From assembly GCA_023213395.1 (NCBI GenBank), contig CM041465.1:37517741-37581740 (forward strand): a DNA stretch of 64,000 bases. Reading direction: 5' to 3'. This document shows positions 11,570-25,074 of this stretch, piece after piece. The notes under the pieces are model-generated. The model saw only the letters and a program-made list of their open reading frames with translations, did not search any database and was not told the origin of the DNA. Origin of the DNA: Cycas panzhihuaensis (taxonomy: Eukaryota > Cycadophyta). Within the stretch, counting starts at the first letter, position 1; each line of letters opens with the position of its first letter. The position numbers and the translations under genes were made by a program.

Positions 11570-14500
11570 TGATGAGTACATTAATTATAATACCAAGGCT
11601 ATGTCAAAACCATTCAAAATTTTCATAATTAAGTGATTTAGTAAAGATATCAGAAATTTGTTTGTTAGTCAACTTATAAACTAAATCAATCTCACCATTC
11701 TAAACATGCTCCATAATCAAGTGATGGCAAACTTTGATATGCTTTGTTCTCACATGGAACACTGAATTCTTGGTTAATTTGAGAACACTCTAATTATTAC
11801 GAAAGAAGGTAGTAGTTTGTGTCTGATCAATACCAAGTTCTTTAAGAATCCTTCTTAGTTGGATAGCTTTTGTAGCTACACTAATTATAGATTTATACTT
11901 AACTTCGATGGAGGAAAATGTGGTATTTGGTTATTTTTTACAACTCTAGAAAATAGAAGCAAAACCTAGGTTAAAATAGTAGCCTGAAGTCAATCTACGA
12001 CTATCCTTGTAACTAGATTAATCAACATGTATATAACTTGTTAAAGAAAGATTGTCCACCTAATAGTAATCAAGTCCAAACTAATTTGAACCCCAAAAAT
12101 ATCGTAAGATCTACATAACTACTTTTTAGTGTGAAATTTTGGCTATATTATAAGCCTAGAGTAGATCCTAATAACATATAAAATATGTGGTAAGTATATG
12201 TAAGGTAAATTAATTTCCCTATAAGTTGCCTATACAAAGTAGGATTGACAAGCTTACTACACTTATCAACATCTAACTTAAGTCCAGTATCCATAGGAGT
12301 TGGTGATGGCTTACATTTCTCTGTTTTAAACTTCTAAAAGATTTCCTTTACATATTTGGATTATGAAAGGAAAATGTGGCTTGGTTATTGCTAAACTTCC
12401 ATGCCAAGAAAGTAATGAAACAAACCAAGGTTAGTCATCTCAAAGCTGCTATTTAATTCCTCTTAGAAGTATGAATTCCACTATATATTATTACTTATTA
12501 TTATTAAATTATTAACATATAGTACAACTATAGTGATTAAGTTATCTTGGATTCTGATATACAAATTAAGATCTAAGGATGAGTGTATAAAAGTCCATGC
12601 CTCTAAAAATACCTATCTATCTTTGCGTACCAAGCATAAGGTATTTGCTTAAGGCTATAAAGAGACTTTTTTAGCTTGCAAACTAGATGTTATTTTCTAT
12701 AAACAATATATCGAGGAGGTTGATTCAAGTATACTTCCTCTTATAAGTCATCATTCAAAAGGGTACTTTTCATATCTATCTAGAAGATATGCCAATTAAA
12801 TTAAGCTATTAATACTAAAATAAGCCTAACAGTGGTCATGTTGGCAACCTGGGTAAATGTGTCATCATAATCAATGCCCTCAATCTATTTGAAACCTTTA
12901 GTGACCAATTATGATTTGTAGCATTGAATGGAGTTATTTGCATGAAAATTTTCCTAATAAATCCATTGATAATTAATTAGTATCTTTCCATCTAGTAGCT
13001 CAACCTGCTTCTAAGTGTTATTTTACAAAATATAATCTATTTCCTCATTCATAGTTACTTTCCACTTTTGGTCTATAATAGATTCTTCAAAAGTGGTAAT
13101 TTTTAGGAGTTGATAATACTTCTACCATTAAGGCAAAGTTAATAGATAACCTACACTTAGATTACCTTTTAGTTCATTGTGGAGCTAATAGAGCAAAAAA
13201 GATTGTATACAAGTACCATTTAAGAAGCTACTTTAAATTGACCTCTTCTTGAACATCTTGTGAAGGAATTATTATAATAAATATTAAAGTAGAGGTATGA
13301 GGTGCAATCAAAGTGCTAAGAGTATATGATGATGATGCAGGTAATTAAACTATAGGAATGTTTTATGTAGTAAGAGATAGAACAAGAGTTTCTATAGGTT
13401 GTTTATCAAAGAATGAGAGATGAGTTATGTCCAGGTCTTGGTTCTCTTCTAAAAAGATAACATCCCAAGATGTATATATTTGCTTAGTAGTAAGATCATA
13501 ATGTTTATAGAAGTCAACGAAAATATATTTCTTGATATTATCATCCAACTTCTTTCTTTATTCTTTCAATAAAAGTATATACGCTATGCAACCAAAGGTG
13601 TGCAAATATGAGACTCTGGGTTTTAAACCTGACTAGGCCTCCTCACGTGTACTATTTAAAACAAACTTGGTTGGACTTTGATTTATGAGATAAGCAGGTG
13701 TATTAAGGGCTTTAGCCCAGAATTAAAATTCTAAAATTTTTACGATAAACATGGCTTTGCGTTTTCTAACCAAGGTCTAATTCATACACTTTGTAACTCC
13801 ATTTTGATAAAGCATGTAAGGGTTAGAGAACTATCATTTGATGCCATTATTCTTATAAAACTAAGTGAAATCTCTAGAAGTATATTCATCTCCATTGTTG
13901 TAGTAAAGGATTTTGATTGGATTTCTAGATTCTAATTTAATATCATGCTTAACTTCTCTAAATTTTACAAATACTTCTATTTTTTGCTTCAAGAAATAAA
14001 CCTATACTGTAGGAGAAGGATCATCAATAAATATAATAAAATATCAATATCCATTAAAAGATGCATGAGACATGGATCCATAAATATTAAAGTGAATAAG
14101 GCCTAATGGTTCTTTAGTATGTTAAGCTCTGTTTTATGATCTGAATAGAGTTTGATGATGTTTTCTCATGACATAAGCATCATAAATATATTTAATCTAC
14201 TTATATTTGGTATTCCATACATCAAATTTAATTTGAAAAGCAAATGAAGGTTGTTCATATTTAAATGAACAAGGCATTGATTCCACAATTGGTCTTTTAA
14301 AAGTCTCTAACAAACAAGTGTATTTGAAGTAGATTGTTCATCAGTATTTGAGGTGGAATCAGAAGTATGAGAAGTAGAAGCAGTATTACTATAAGGGCCA
14401 GTATCATTTTGCAAGAACATAGGATTTAAAATTACATTAAAGCTTATATAAGTCTTGTTCTTCATATCAAAAGGAAATTAAATTTCTATTTAAATCAGTA

Positions 14501-14870
14501 ATCAAACATTTCTCACGGTGATTGAATAAGATATCAAAAATTTTCTTATTTATTTGGTTAATTGATAATAGGTTATGTATCATATCAGAGATAAATAAAA
14601 CATTATTAAAATGATGTCTAATATTAGAATCCTTCAAGGATATAGGAGCATTACCAGTCTTGCTAACCTCTAAAATGACATCATCACTAAATATTACTGA
14701 TTGGTCATATACCAACCTTATATTTATGAGTAGTTCTTTAGAACCTATCATGTGGTGAGAGGCTCTAAAATCTATCAACCAAGATTTGTTAGAATGATGT
14801 GTTGTTAATACAACAAAGAATAAGTTTTGTGAATTGGCCATGTAGCCACCTTAATTATGATTTTATCTTG
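11570..14870 (-). pseudogene. Copia polyprotein, protease to RNase H, decayed
   Basis: On the minus strand the domains run from right to left. Protease-like ORF at 14467-14841 carries WLIDFRASHHM, where the usual Asp-Ser-Gly triad reads Asp-Phe-Arg. Integrase spans about 14330-13363, ending with KKYIFVDFYKHY and SWDVIF. Reverse transcriptase lies at about 13060-12080 and RNase H at about 12060-11580, with RTKHI near 11745. Catalytic residues are lost: the integrase DNG motif reads NNG (13891-13899), the following catalytic Glu reads Lys (13789-13791), and the reverse transcriptase YVDD motif reads YVNN (12508-12519). Each is a G-to-A change on the coding strand. Stops and frameshifts break every domain, so no active protein is possible. 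Confidence 0.85.
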
Positions 14871-14936
14871 ATTTACAATTTCTATTCTATTGATTACCCT
14901 TAGGGGTATTCTAGTTCTATCTCTTTAGTCCTTAAT

Positions 14937-14941
14937 AATTA
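14937..14941. repeat. Target-site duplication AATTA, left copy
   Basis: Identical to 20068-20072, immediately outside the TG...CA ends of the chromovirus. It proves a single insertion event into the copia element. Confidence 0.9.
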
Positions 14942-15324
14942 TGGTAGGATACCACCCTTTAATAATAATTGCATACCAACATAACATGTAAATAACTATA
15001 AAAGAGCACTTGTATTGCAATACCCTTCGAGGGGGCAACCTCCCAATTGCATGCAATAACAATGATATTTTAGATACCATACTCTAAGGATTACATAAAT
15101 ATATATATATGGCTCTATGCTCACTACACAACCTCCTCCTTATGCATATGGTATATTACATGAATATATATGGTGCTCAATGTATACTGCACAACCTTCT
15201 ACTTATGCATGTGGGATATTACGAAAAGGGAAAAAGTAGAAGAAATAGAAGATATAAGAGAGAGAAGAAGTAGAAGATATAAGAGAATATAAGAGAAGGT
15301 AAGTTAGAGGTTAGATCCCTAACT
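14942..15324 (-). repeat. 3' LTR of nested chromovirus
   Basis: Near-identical to 19689-20067 apart from about two dozen substitutions and a four-base AT expansion near 15104-15111. The inner terminal dinucleotide is mutated. Confidence 0.92.
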
Positions 15325-15334
15325 AAGTCCCCCT

Positions 15335-15490
15335 CTTAAAAAAACTTTGCCCTCAAAATTGGTGATCTCAGGGTGCTCTAGTATAAATTGCTCATTCTCT
15401 CAAGCTACATCTTCTCATGGAAGTTGTTTCCATTTGATGAGATACTCAATGATTTACTTAGATTATAGATGTTGAATTCTTTGGTCAATG
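15335..15490 (-). pseudogene. Chromodomain remnant of chromovirus integrase
   Basis: A minus-strand frame reads an EYLIKWKQLP core followed by a QFILEHPEI-like helix, the pattern of the chromodomain that follows integrase in plant chromoviruses and directs insertion to methylated histone H3. A TGA replaces an expected Trp, and other stops precede the core. The segment ends close to the polypurine tract. Confidence 0.7.
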
Positions 15491-17600
15491 ATACATTTTA
15501 GAATGAGTTGAAGGTGCCCCTTTCTTATTTAAGATAGATAATTCTATTTGAACTTGTACTTGTTGACCAATTACCCTCTTGAGACATGAAACATGAAAGA
15601 TATTATGAATCCTTGATAGTGGTGGTAAGTCTAAGGCATATGCAACTTCACCAATCTTCTTGAGAATTTTGTAAGGCCCATAAAATTGAGGTTGTAATTT
15701 ATGTTGCACATCCCATTTGAGAGATGCCTGCTTGTACGGTTACAACTCTAAGTATACCCAATCATATGGTTGAAATACTTGTTCACTTCGCCCTTTATTT
15801 GCTTGTTGTTTCATCTGATTTTGTGCAATGTTCAAATTTTCCTTGAGTAGCTTAATAATATATGTTGTTTATTAGATATGGTCTTCGACTACTTGAACCT
15901 TAGAACTGATTATGGCATAATTCTTAAGTCTAGGTGGTTCATAGCCATATAATTCTTAGAACATAGTCATTCTTGTTGATGCATGATAGATTGTATTATA
16001 CCACCATTCTACTAAAGGAAGCCAATGATGCCACTGGGCTTGCTTATTTGAAGCATAACAATAAAGGTATCCTTCAAGGCACTTATTAACCACCTTAGTT
16101 TAACCTTCTGTTTATGGATGGTAGGATGAGCTTATTATCAATTTAGTACCAAGTAGATGGAAGAGTTATATCTAGAAGTTGTTGGTAAACTTGGGGTATC
16201 AATCACTGATTATGTATTTGGGCATGCCATACAACCTATGTATATCCTTTAAAAAGATCTTAGCAATTTGCTTTGCCTTATATATGGATCGAATACCACA
16301 AAAATAAGCATATTTGGTTAGCCTATCAACAACCACTAGCATAGCATATTTTCCTTCCGACTTGGGTAGATCTATGATGAAGTCCATAGAAATTTCTTCT
16401 CATCATTGATTTGGTATGGGAAGGGGTTGCAGTAATCCTAGAGACTTGACTGTTTCTGTCTTATATTGTTGACAAATTTTATATAAGGAAACATATATCT
16501 TTACATTTTATTTTTGTCCCTTCTAAAAGAAATACTATTTTAAGTAGTGGTATGTTCGTAGAAACCCTAAGTGACCTACTATTGGAGAGGCATGTGCATC
16601 ATATAAAACTTGCTCCTTGAGGCTAGAGTGAGGGAATATATATATTTGATTCTTGTACCTTAAAATATTTGCAGACCATGTATAATGGGTTGAATACCCT
16701 ACTCCAGCTTAAAGGACTAAATATTTATAATCTCCTTTATGTATATGAAATATTATTTTATGAGCATCCTTTGCCTTGATCCTAATTTGATGGTATCCTG
16801 ACTGTAAGTCCAATGATGTGAAGAACGTTACTCTATGGAGTTCATCCAAGAGTTCATTGATGATTAGTATAGAAAATTTATCCTTGATGGTTATCTTATT
16901 GAGCTTACGGTAGACTACACACATGCAAAATGAGTCATCATTTTTTCTTACTAAAATCACCAAGGCAGAAAAAGTGCTTTTACTTTCCCTAATAGTACCA
17001 ACATTAAGGAGTTCTTGAACTAGTCATTCAATTTCATTCTTTTACTAGTAGGGATACCGGTATGGTCGAATATAAGGAGGATTGCTTCCAATTACCAAGT
17101 CAATGCTATGATCTTGGTCATGTACTAGGGGAAGACCTTGAGGAATATCTTGAAAGACCTGGTTGTGGTGGTGAAGTACCAATTTTAAGTCATTTGGTAT
17201 ACCATCATCTTGGAGAATGTCCTCTTCTGTTAGAAGTTCCTAACCTTCCAGAGCATAACATTTGGCAATGGTTCCTGTACCACCCTTTTTAATGAGCCTC
17301 TCTATATGGTATGAGCTGATGATTTGGGTTGGAGGAGGAATGATCCCATTCAACTAATAATTAATTCCTTCAAAAGTAAGTCGGATAAAGAACTCTTGCA
17401 TATTTAATTGAATGGTCCCTAGTGGTTTGAGCCATTGTACCCCTAATATAACATCAACTCCTCTAATAGGAATGTCATACATAAAAGTGGAGATGTAATA
17501 GTCACCCATTTACAACTCGATGTTGTGACATTTTCTCCTACAAGCGAGTGTCCCTCTATTAGCCACCATAACCTAGAAATTTTTGACAAGATATAGAAAA
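15485..17600 (-). pseudogene. Chromovirus pol: partial reverse transcriptase joined to integrase
   Basis: The ORF at 16709-16963 holds the N-terminal half of reverse transcriptase (CVVYRKLNKITIKDKF, then LDLQSGYHQIRIKAKDAHK, then GDYKYLVL). Only a few tens of bases further on, the frame is already in the integrase zinc-binding segment (HASPIVGHLG, about 16580-16610). The half carrying the catalytic YxDD motif and the whole RNase H domain are therefore absent. Integrase core at 16199-16387 begins MDFIIDLPKS with VDRLTKYAYF; it stops at TGA just after ISD, where the family usually has Arg. The C-terminal part at 15485-15709 includes FYGPYKILKKIG and HNIFHVSCLKR. Confidence 0.88.
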
Positions 17601-17627
17601 CAATTGAGTTCTTCAGCAAGTTTCTGA

Positions 17628-18743
17628 TTAATAAAATTGTACATTCCTTTTCTTAATGCTCCCAAAATTTATGAGGATAACTACCTTTCTTTTCTTAATG
17701 TACCCAATAAGTTTGAGTGTTTGAGGGGCTATAATTCTAGCTAGGGCATGCATAAATATAGTAGCAGTATCTTCTTCTTCCTCCTCAGGTGGGTCATAAT
17801 CATTATTTTCTGGCTCTAATGAGGCTTCCTCTACTGGTTCATCATCTTGGACATCCTCAATTATGAATAAGCATCGTTCAAGACACTTATGGTTTTTATT
17901 CCACTTTTGGTTATAATGAAAATATAACCCTTTTAATCGTTTCTCATCCATCTCTTGGGAAGTCATTCGTCACATACCAAGAACTTGAAATTATGGTCAT
18001 TTTTCTAGGAATGTTCGTTGGAGGGGTCAGGATGCCTTATTTTTTGCTTCAATATGTTGAGCAAAATTGATAGATGTAGAGATATTATTAGGTTTTAAAA
18101 GTCGCAACTCATGTCTGATGTCATCTCGTAATCTACTAATGTACAACTCAAGTAATTTATTCTGACAAAGACCATCAACCCTTGTGGAGAGATGTTGGTA
18201 TTTTGTTGTATAAGTTGAAACAATCCCCTCTTGTTTGACTTTAGCTAACTGGTTAAAGTGGTCATGATCCCAGGTACTATCATATTGAGCTATAAGATCC
18301 TTGACAAAACCCTCCCATTGAGAACTAATCCTACAAATTATTTTCATAACCCATTGGTACCATTGGTAAAGTTTAGTTTCTATGTGTAGAGAAGCAAGAG
18401 GGATCTTCTTATCTGTTGGAACTTGATGAAGAGAAAAGTATTATTATATTTGGGTGATCCAGATACGTACATCTGTGCCATTGAACTTTTTGATTTCTAC
18501 CTCGGGAAGGAAGTTCAGATGGAAGCGCCTACCATCATTATCTTCATCTTCTTTAGCAAAGTGACCCCCACCTATGTGAGTAGTATCATCAAAGTCAATC
18601 TTTTCTTCCTTAAAAGGTTTCATGGATGTGAGCTCTAGTATTATTGCTTCAAAATTTTTATTGAAGTCATTTTGAATTTGTAATATATCTTCTCAAAGTT
18701 GTGTGACAACATCATTGAGATCTTGAATCTAACTTGGGTTCAT
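17628..18743 (-). pseudogene. Chromovirus gag and start of protease, decayed
   Basis: A gag start codon is likely at 18743 on the minus strand. The ORF at 18027-18347 carries the conserved capsid-like helices (WEGFVKDLIAQYDSTWDHD, then a Tyr-rich segment). The ORF at 17628-17966 has a zinc-knuckle remnant LYFHYNQKWNKNHKC in which the two leading Cys positions read Tyr, then an acidic linker and the protease start KVVILINFGSI, in which the catalytic Asp reads Asn (codon 17667-17669). These are all G-to-A on the coding strand. In-frame stops separate the pieces. Confidence 0.85.
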
Positions 18744-19672
18744 CTTAGGGACCATTTGTTCACAAGACCTAAGTTGAATCCTAGTTGGTAAATGTGAATG
18801 AAAAGGATTTAATAGGGTATCTATAGATTGTTATCCCTAATGTTTTATAATAAGGCAATATGGAATAATTTATTTTTTACTTTTTACTTCTTTTTTTGCT
18901 TTTTATTTTTTTGTTTCTTACTATTTTACTTTTTTTTGCTTTTTGATCACTAGTTGGTTGACTGACTATGTGTACATGAGCTGATGATAAATTGACTAGA
19001 CACACTAGATTTAACAAATTGATGATGATTGACTCATCGACTGACTAGCTACACACAAACCACTAATAAACTGACTAGGTACACTAGGTATGGACTTGTT
19101 TGGTTTATAGGCTCTCTGATATATTGATCTTAGTCATAAATAGTATCAACTTATAGAGGTAAACACTTTACTCTATAGTCATACTACCTCATCTCTAGGG
19201 TATGTAAAGAGTAACTTTCTGGGGCTAATTACTTACCAGTGCACTATAAATTACAAATGATCAATAAGTTTCCTATGGTTACCTATACTAGGAAGGCATA
19301 TCTAGGGAGGTCCTCCTATATACCCGCAGGTATGTGGAGGCATAATTCCGTAGTTAAATTCTGTCTAAGGCTTGATTCATGAGTGTGATCTCCAGTCCTT
19401 CACATAAGGGATGAAAAAGGCATAATATATTTAACTCAAAATGATAGATCCTTATGATATTTATAGACCCTTAGCACAGGGTCTCTATCTAAATGTAAAA
19501 GAAAACTGCTTGGTGGCTGTGTTAGGGTAGTTCCTTGATTGTAGTGTTATCTACCCCCAAAAAGTAAAGTAACTAAGCAGAAATTAAATGAGAGTAGGTA
19601 TTAATGAGAAAAAAATGATGGAAAAAAAATGATTATTCAGTATCTTTGACTCTCCCACAAGGTATAGATCGA
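18744..19672 (-). other. Chromovirus 5' leader
   Basis: Roughly 0.9 kb between the primer-binding site and gag on the minus strand. It includes a thymine-rich plus-strand tract (18867-18940). No conserved open frame is visible. Confidence 0.6.
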
Positions 19673-19686
19673 CCACTCTAATACCA
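19673..19686 (-). other. Primer-binding site of the chromovirus
   Basis: Minus strand reads TGGTATTAGAGTGG, two bases from the LTR, matching the initiator-Met type with C-to-T changes. Confidence 0.8.
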
Positions 19687-19688
19687 CT

Positions 19689-20067
19689 TGGTAGGATACC
19701 ACTCTTTAATAATAATTGCACACCAATATAGCATGCAAATAACTCAAAAAGAGAACTTGTATTGCAATACCCTTCGAGGGGGCAACCTCCTAATTACATG
19801 CAATAACAATGATATTTTAGATACCATACTCTAAGGATTACATAAATATATATGGCTCTATGCTCACTACACAACCTCCTCCTTATGCATACAAGATATT
19901 ACATGAATATATATAGTGCTCAATGACCACTACACAGCCTTCTACTTATGCATGTGGGATATTATGAAAAGGGAAGAAGTAGAAGAAATAGAAGATATAA
20001 GAGAGAGAAGAAGTAGAAGATATAAGAGAATATAAGAGAAGGTAAATTAGGGGTTGGATCCCTAACA
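19689..20067 (-). repeat. 5' LTR of nested chromovirus
   Basis: Begins TG and ends CA on both strands and is flanked on the right by the AATTA duplication. An open frame at 19946-20257 crosses its edge from host gag into LTR and is a chimera of insertion, not a gene. Confidence 0.92.
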
Positions 20068-20072
20068 AATTA
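20068..20072. repeat. Target-site duplication AATTA, right copy
   Basis: Pairs exactly with 14937-14941. Confidence 0.9.
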
Positions 20073-20960
20073 CCACATCTATTATTTTGATTACCTAAGT
20101 TATAAGGTAATTTTGGTATTGTTATTATTGTAAATCGGCTTTCTTTTTTTGTAATCATGTGTAATGTAATCAAGTTTGACATAGTAGTAACAAATAATTT
20201 GATTAAGATACTAGGGTTATTATTAACACACTGATAGAGATATTGGTTTAAATTCATTAAACCAAACTATTGATTAAGGTGTGGATGTTGTTATTTCCCT
20301 ATATAACATATTGCAAAGGTAGGAGTTGAAGAGGAAGTACTTGAATCTCAAAGTCTATTCAATATGCATTCCTCTTGAAGCAAAGGACCTTTAAAAGTAT
20401 TGAAATCTAGTGTAACTAGATAATTAATATAAGATAGGTTAGATATAATATAATTATATTCAGGTGGAAATATAAGATATCAAGTCACTGTCATCAAGTG
20501 GTTGTCCCATAATGCTCAACTAGTTCTTAATTGACTTGATCTATGTTAGGTGAGCTACAATTGATCTTATATAAGGTATGACTTAGAATTATGCTTTGAG
20601 CATGATAGCTCTTGTATTGTCCTTACTTTCATACAATAAACATAGTATGTTCCAAGCTTCAACATAAATGGAGGCAAGTTTAATGTTTTGGTCAACATCA
20701 TCTTCACAGGATAGGTGTAGGAAATGAAGAGTAACTTCATCGAATTCTTTAAAGGAGGCTAAAGTAATAGGATTAATATGAATGAAAACATTAGGATTAT
20801 TAGGATATTAGCTATCTTTAAGCATGGGAATTTTACCAAAAACATAAGCCTATAGTTTGTTTATTATTAAAATATTCTTGACTTATTTATTCTAATCCAA
20901 CAAATTATCATTGCTTGATAATTTAATGGTATTGGTTGTGACCATTTGAAATGCTATTTT
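20073..20960 (-). pseudogene. Gag of the outer copia element, separated by the insertion
   Basis: A minus-strand frame from about 20957 reads a decayed gag of the copia type, including VFIHINPITLASF and FDEVTLHFLHL, and continues to an Asn-rich segment at 20073-20257 (NLGNQNNRCG) that would lead into the zinc knuckle and protease at 14841. The chromovirus insertion separates the two. Several stops interrupt the frame. Confidence 0.65.
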
Positions 20961-23141
20961 ATCGTAAATATATATCTTGCCTATCTAGAAAAGGTTTGCT
21001 AATCTAGTAGCTATAGTCTTAGTATCTCCTTACCTAATAACCCTTGATAGTTAATATGATTCTATCTGATAGTATACCTACTTGGGGATCCTATATACCC
21101 AAAGGTACATGGGTGCTATTAAAGGCTCTACCATCCCTACTCCCCTTGACATAGTTGACCCACCTGCTTGAATGGCAGATCTTTATCTAATGATATACTT
21201 ACAACTAAGGTACTTACCATCTCTAGGTCTAGCCTAATCTCTAAACTCCAAGGTTCTTGGGTATATACCTTAGTTTATCGCTCAATATACTTAATAACTA
21301 TTGTCTCTTCTTATAGTTTATAGAGTTTGAGGAAGTACAATAACATGTGTGGGAGTGGTGCTTTTAGGGTCCTAACCATTCCCCTTATAAGACTTATAAT
21401 GATAGGTGGTTCAGTTAGGAGACCATCTTTTGTAATCTTTTAAGTTTTTTAAAATTTTTAAATATTTTATTATTAAAAATTTTATTATTTTTTTAAAAGT
21501 TTATAAAAAGAAATATATCCAAAACCAAAGAAAAAGAAACTCTTAAAAGCTAGGAAAACGCCTTGAACTAGAATAAAAAAATAGGTTAATAATAACTTAA
21601 AATATGCTTAAAAAATGATTAAAATGATTAAAATGATGAAATTTTAGAACAAAGATAAAAATTAGAAAGGGAATATGTTATGAATTTTCTAAAAGATATA
21701 AACTATAGGTTTAAAAACTATTAAAAAGAAAAAAATTCAAATAGTAATTAAAAAAAAAAAAGTGATAAAATAAGGATATAGAGGATGATTTAGTTGTGAA
21801 GACATAATCTAGCATCATATCTTAGGTCTAAACACCATAAGCATCATAATGAATTGTCATACTACTAGGTTTTATTATTCACACAATGAATGAAAGTTAG
21901 TTGGAACTTATGAAGGTCAACCAAGTTCACACCTCTACATCGATCAATTCATCTTTGCAACTCATTGATAAATTGATCCTAGTGATGTTGAATACCTTGT
22001 AATATCTTTCATCACTATGAATTCCACCTAATAAAGAACCTGCACCATCTAGTAAGCTCTTAGTTATTTCCTAGAGGCATTTCCTCTTAGTAACCAATTT
22101 GAGGAGAAGTCCTAGCAGTTAAAATGCTATGGAATAGGAGTGATGAGCTTGAAGGCTATCTTACATCATTACATTTTCCCCTCTCTCCTGCTAATGTCTA
22201 GTTCTCCAAACTATAGGGTGATTTTCTCATCTTTTATGTAGTGAAGATGTGAGCAATGTAGTAGGGCAGGACAATGAAGTCTACAAGTAAGATGTAGTTT
22301 TCTCTAATTTTCCATTAGAAAATGATGAAGCAATCTTGATTCTGGTCTCGAAGGAATGTGATCTCATGCCCCAAGAATACCACATGGAAGGATTTCACAC
22401 CTGGGCTTTGGAGACATGTATTAAGGTCATCCTTAATTTGATTTCACCAGTAGATAGATTACATGCGCCTAGTTGTGAGACAGTCAAAAGCTAAGAAGAA
22501 TATACTACATAGTTATGTGATATGGTGTTACTTAATGTCTTCATGATAGAGAATAAAGTGAAGTGTTTGACAAGAATTGCCAATGCCACAATTCTAAACC
22601 AATTTATTTGTATTACTTATTATGCTTACATGATTAATCTATCCTACTTTTGCTCATTAACTCTCCTTGTAATGATGCTTGTTAATATAGATATTGCTAA
22701 GAAGTGTAATGGTTCAGGTTAGCATTACATTTATTGGAGGAAGAGAAGCAAAAGTCACAAGTTGCAAGAATTGGGGAATCACCAAATGGCACTCTAAAGG
22801 CTAATTACCTTAAAGAAGAGATGAAAGATATCTAAAGAAAAGATGAGAAAGGATGGAGCTAAAAGATTTAGACTTTCTCTATGTTCTTATGCTAATGATA
22901 AAGAAAAGAAAAAGAATATGTTTATCCAAATTTAGAATTGATGTAAAATTAAATTATTTGGAAGAGAATAAGAGAAAAGTAAGGGCTACCAAGTTTTCTC
23001 CAGTTTTGGATAGTAAGACTTTATAAGTAAATAAAAAGATTAAACCTAAGCTAGTAGGGACTATGGCATCAATATGAATGGTTCAAGATTCTAAACCAAC
23101 ATAGACTATCATATATGTAGCAAAGATAATGGTTATTAAGT
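20961..23141 (-). other. 5' leader of the outer copia element
   Basis: About 2.2 kb with no credible coding frame. Bases 21200-21400 are homologous by eye to 60730-60920 in the leader of the other minus-strand copia element; a shared block near 21371 and 60895 reads GGTCCTAAC...TTCCCCTT. This ties the two elements to one lineage. An A-rich, internally repetitive stretch lies at 21440-21770. Confidence 0.6.
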
Positions 23142-23744
<603 letters not shown>

Positions 23745-23798
23745 GACATGCTTAATAATAAGTGATAGGCTAATGGGATACATCTATCTAAGAACCTA

Positions 23799-23810
23799 GC
23801 TTTGATATCA
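23799..23810 (-). other. Primer-binding site of the outer copia element
   Basis: Minus strand TGATATCAAAGC, the initiator-Met type with two G-to-A changes, two bases from the LTR edge at 23813. Confidence 0.75.
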
Positions 23811-23812
23811 AG

Positions 23813-24291
23813 TGAAGGAAGTGGCATTCATGCTAGCTTCCACCTAGGATCAAACCACATAAAGGGCACAAAAAATAAAACAATAAATATGAGGAGGTTA
23901 AATTTATTAAGCCTCCAAAATCAATCTTATTAACATTCATTCATCACATCATCATCTTACATTAAATATTGCCTCACACATATACAAAATAAATAGTTAT
24001 GAGAGAGGTAAAAGGAATGTGAAGGGTTGATCATATAAGGTGACATTTGTCACCTTATATAATCAATATGCATGTGCGTTATAATAAAGTATGAGTAAAT
24101 ATGACTCTACAAGAATTAGGCTTACCACTTTAAATTGTAGCTAACTACTAACATGACACTAAAATATTTATAATGTACTTTATCACATTAAATTGATAAT
24201 ATAATTAACATGACTTTAATATTTATAAATGTATAATATATTATAAATAAGTAAAGGTCGATTAATAAAAACATCAATAATTCTTCCATCA
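23813..24291 (-). repeat. 5' LTR of the outer copia element
   Basis: Partner of 11079-11558. Ends are TG (23813) and CA (24291). The duplicated target CTTGT follows. Confidence 0.88.
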
Positions 24292-24296
24292 CTTGT

Positions 24297-25069
24297 ATGT
24301 CTCATAGATGCAAATGTAAAGTCACAAGGTGAATTAAAAGAGTAAAGGATCATGAGCAAGAAAAATTGGAGGAAAGATGATGATGTAAATCAAATAAGAT
24401 CTTAAATAAACCTAAACTAGATTAAGTTAAGTAATAAGCAACAAAATAAATAAATAAACATGCATGAAATCAAATAAACTCAAAGTAAAAGAACCTAGCT
24501 AAACATCTTCCCTCGAAGGGGATAAAAATCACCTAATAAAAAGCTTAGAAGACTAGGATAATTTCTTAGGTATGCATGCCTTAAAGACTAAGATGGTCCT
24601 ATAAACCTAGTCCTAGACTCTAAGCTCTTAAGGGTACTAACTTGCCTATCCTATTCAACTAAATATAACTCTTTGTCAACTCAATTAAAATAAAGAAGGA
24701 GAATTAACTATTAGGATGAAAAAAGAGAATTAGATCATAAGTTAAGGACTCACTCATGGGTTAGTCAGTAGGGACTCTCTCACCTAATAACATCTCACCT
24801 ACAAGTGTGGGAAGCGTAGGGATACTTGTATCTAATTTAATTGATCTTAATTTCTAAGAGATAATATAAATAAAAAGTAACCACTCTCATTAGGATAAAA
24901 AGTTTTCACTTGGTTCTCTCAATTTTCATGATCAAGATAGTTACCCACCTCTAGATCACTTGAAATATAATAAAGACTCATTTCCTTTAGCACACGACTA
25001 TCCTTATCCCAATAGTAATTAAACCTAGTAGAATTTAGATAGTTCCTCCTTTGAAATGGGTGAAACCTT
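24297..25069. other. Unassigned spacer between two stacks
   Basis: AT-rich, no domain or LTR pair recognised. Confidence 0.4.
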
Positions 25070-25074
25070 ATTTC

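Larger units (their letters stand above)
14942..20067 (-). mobile_element. Nested Ty3/gypsy chromovirus, minus strand
   Basis: A 5.1 kb element bounded by LTRs 14942-15324 and 19689-20067 and by perfect AATTA duplications. On the minus strand the order is LTR, primer-binding site, leader, gag, protease, reverse transcriptase, integrase, chromodomain, polypurine tract (AAGAGGGGGA), LTR. Integrase after reverse transcriptase and a terminal chromodomain place it among chromoviruses. It is non-autonomous: the second half of reverse transcriptase and all of RNase H are missing. About 6% difference between LTRs makes it the youngest complete element in the window. It lies between the gag and protease parts of its copia host. 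Confidence 0.93.

Noticed and set aside
17062-17292. Plus-strand ORF of 76 codons
   Set aside because: Antisense to the chromovirus pol region; a shadow frame.
19946-20257. Minus-strand ORF of 103 codons
   Set aside because: It joins copia gag to chromovirus LTR across an insertion border; not a gene.
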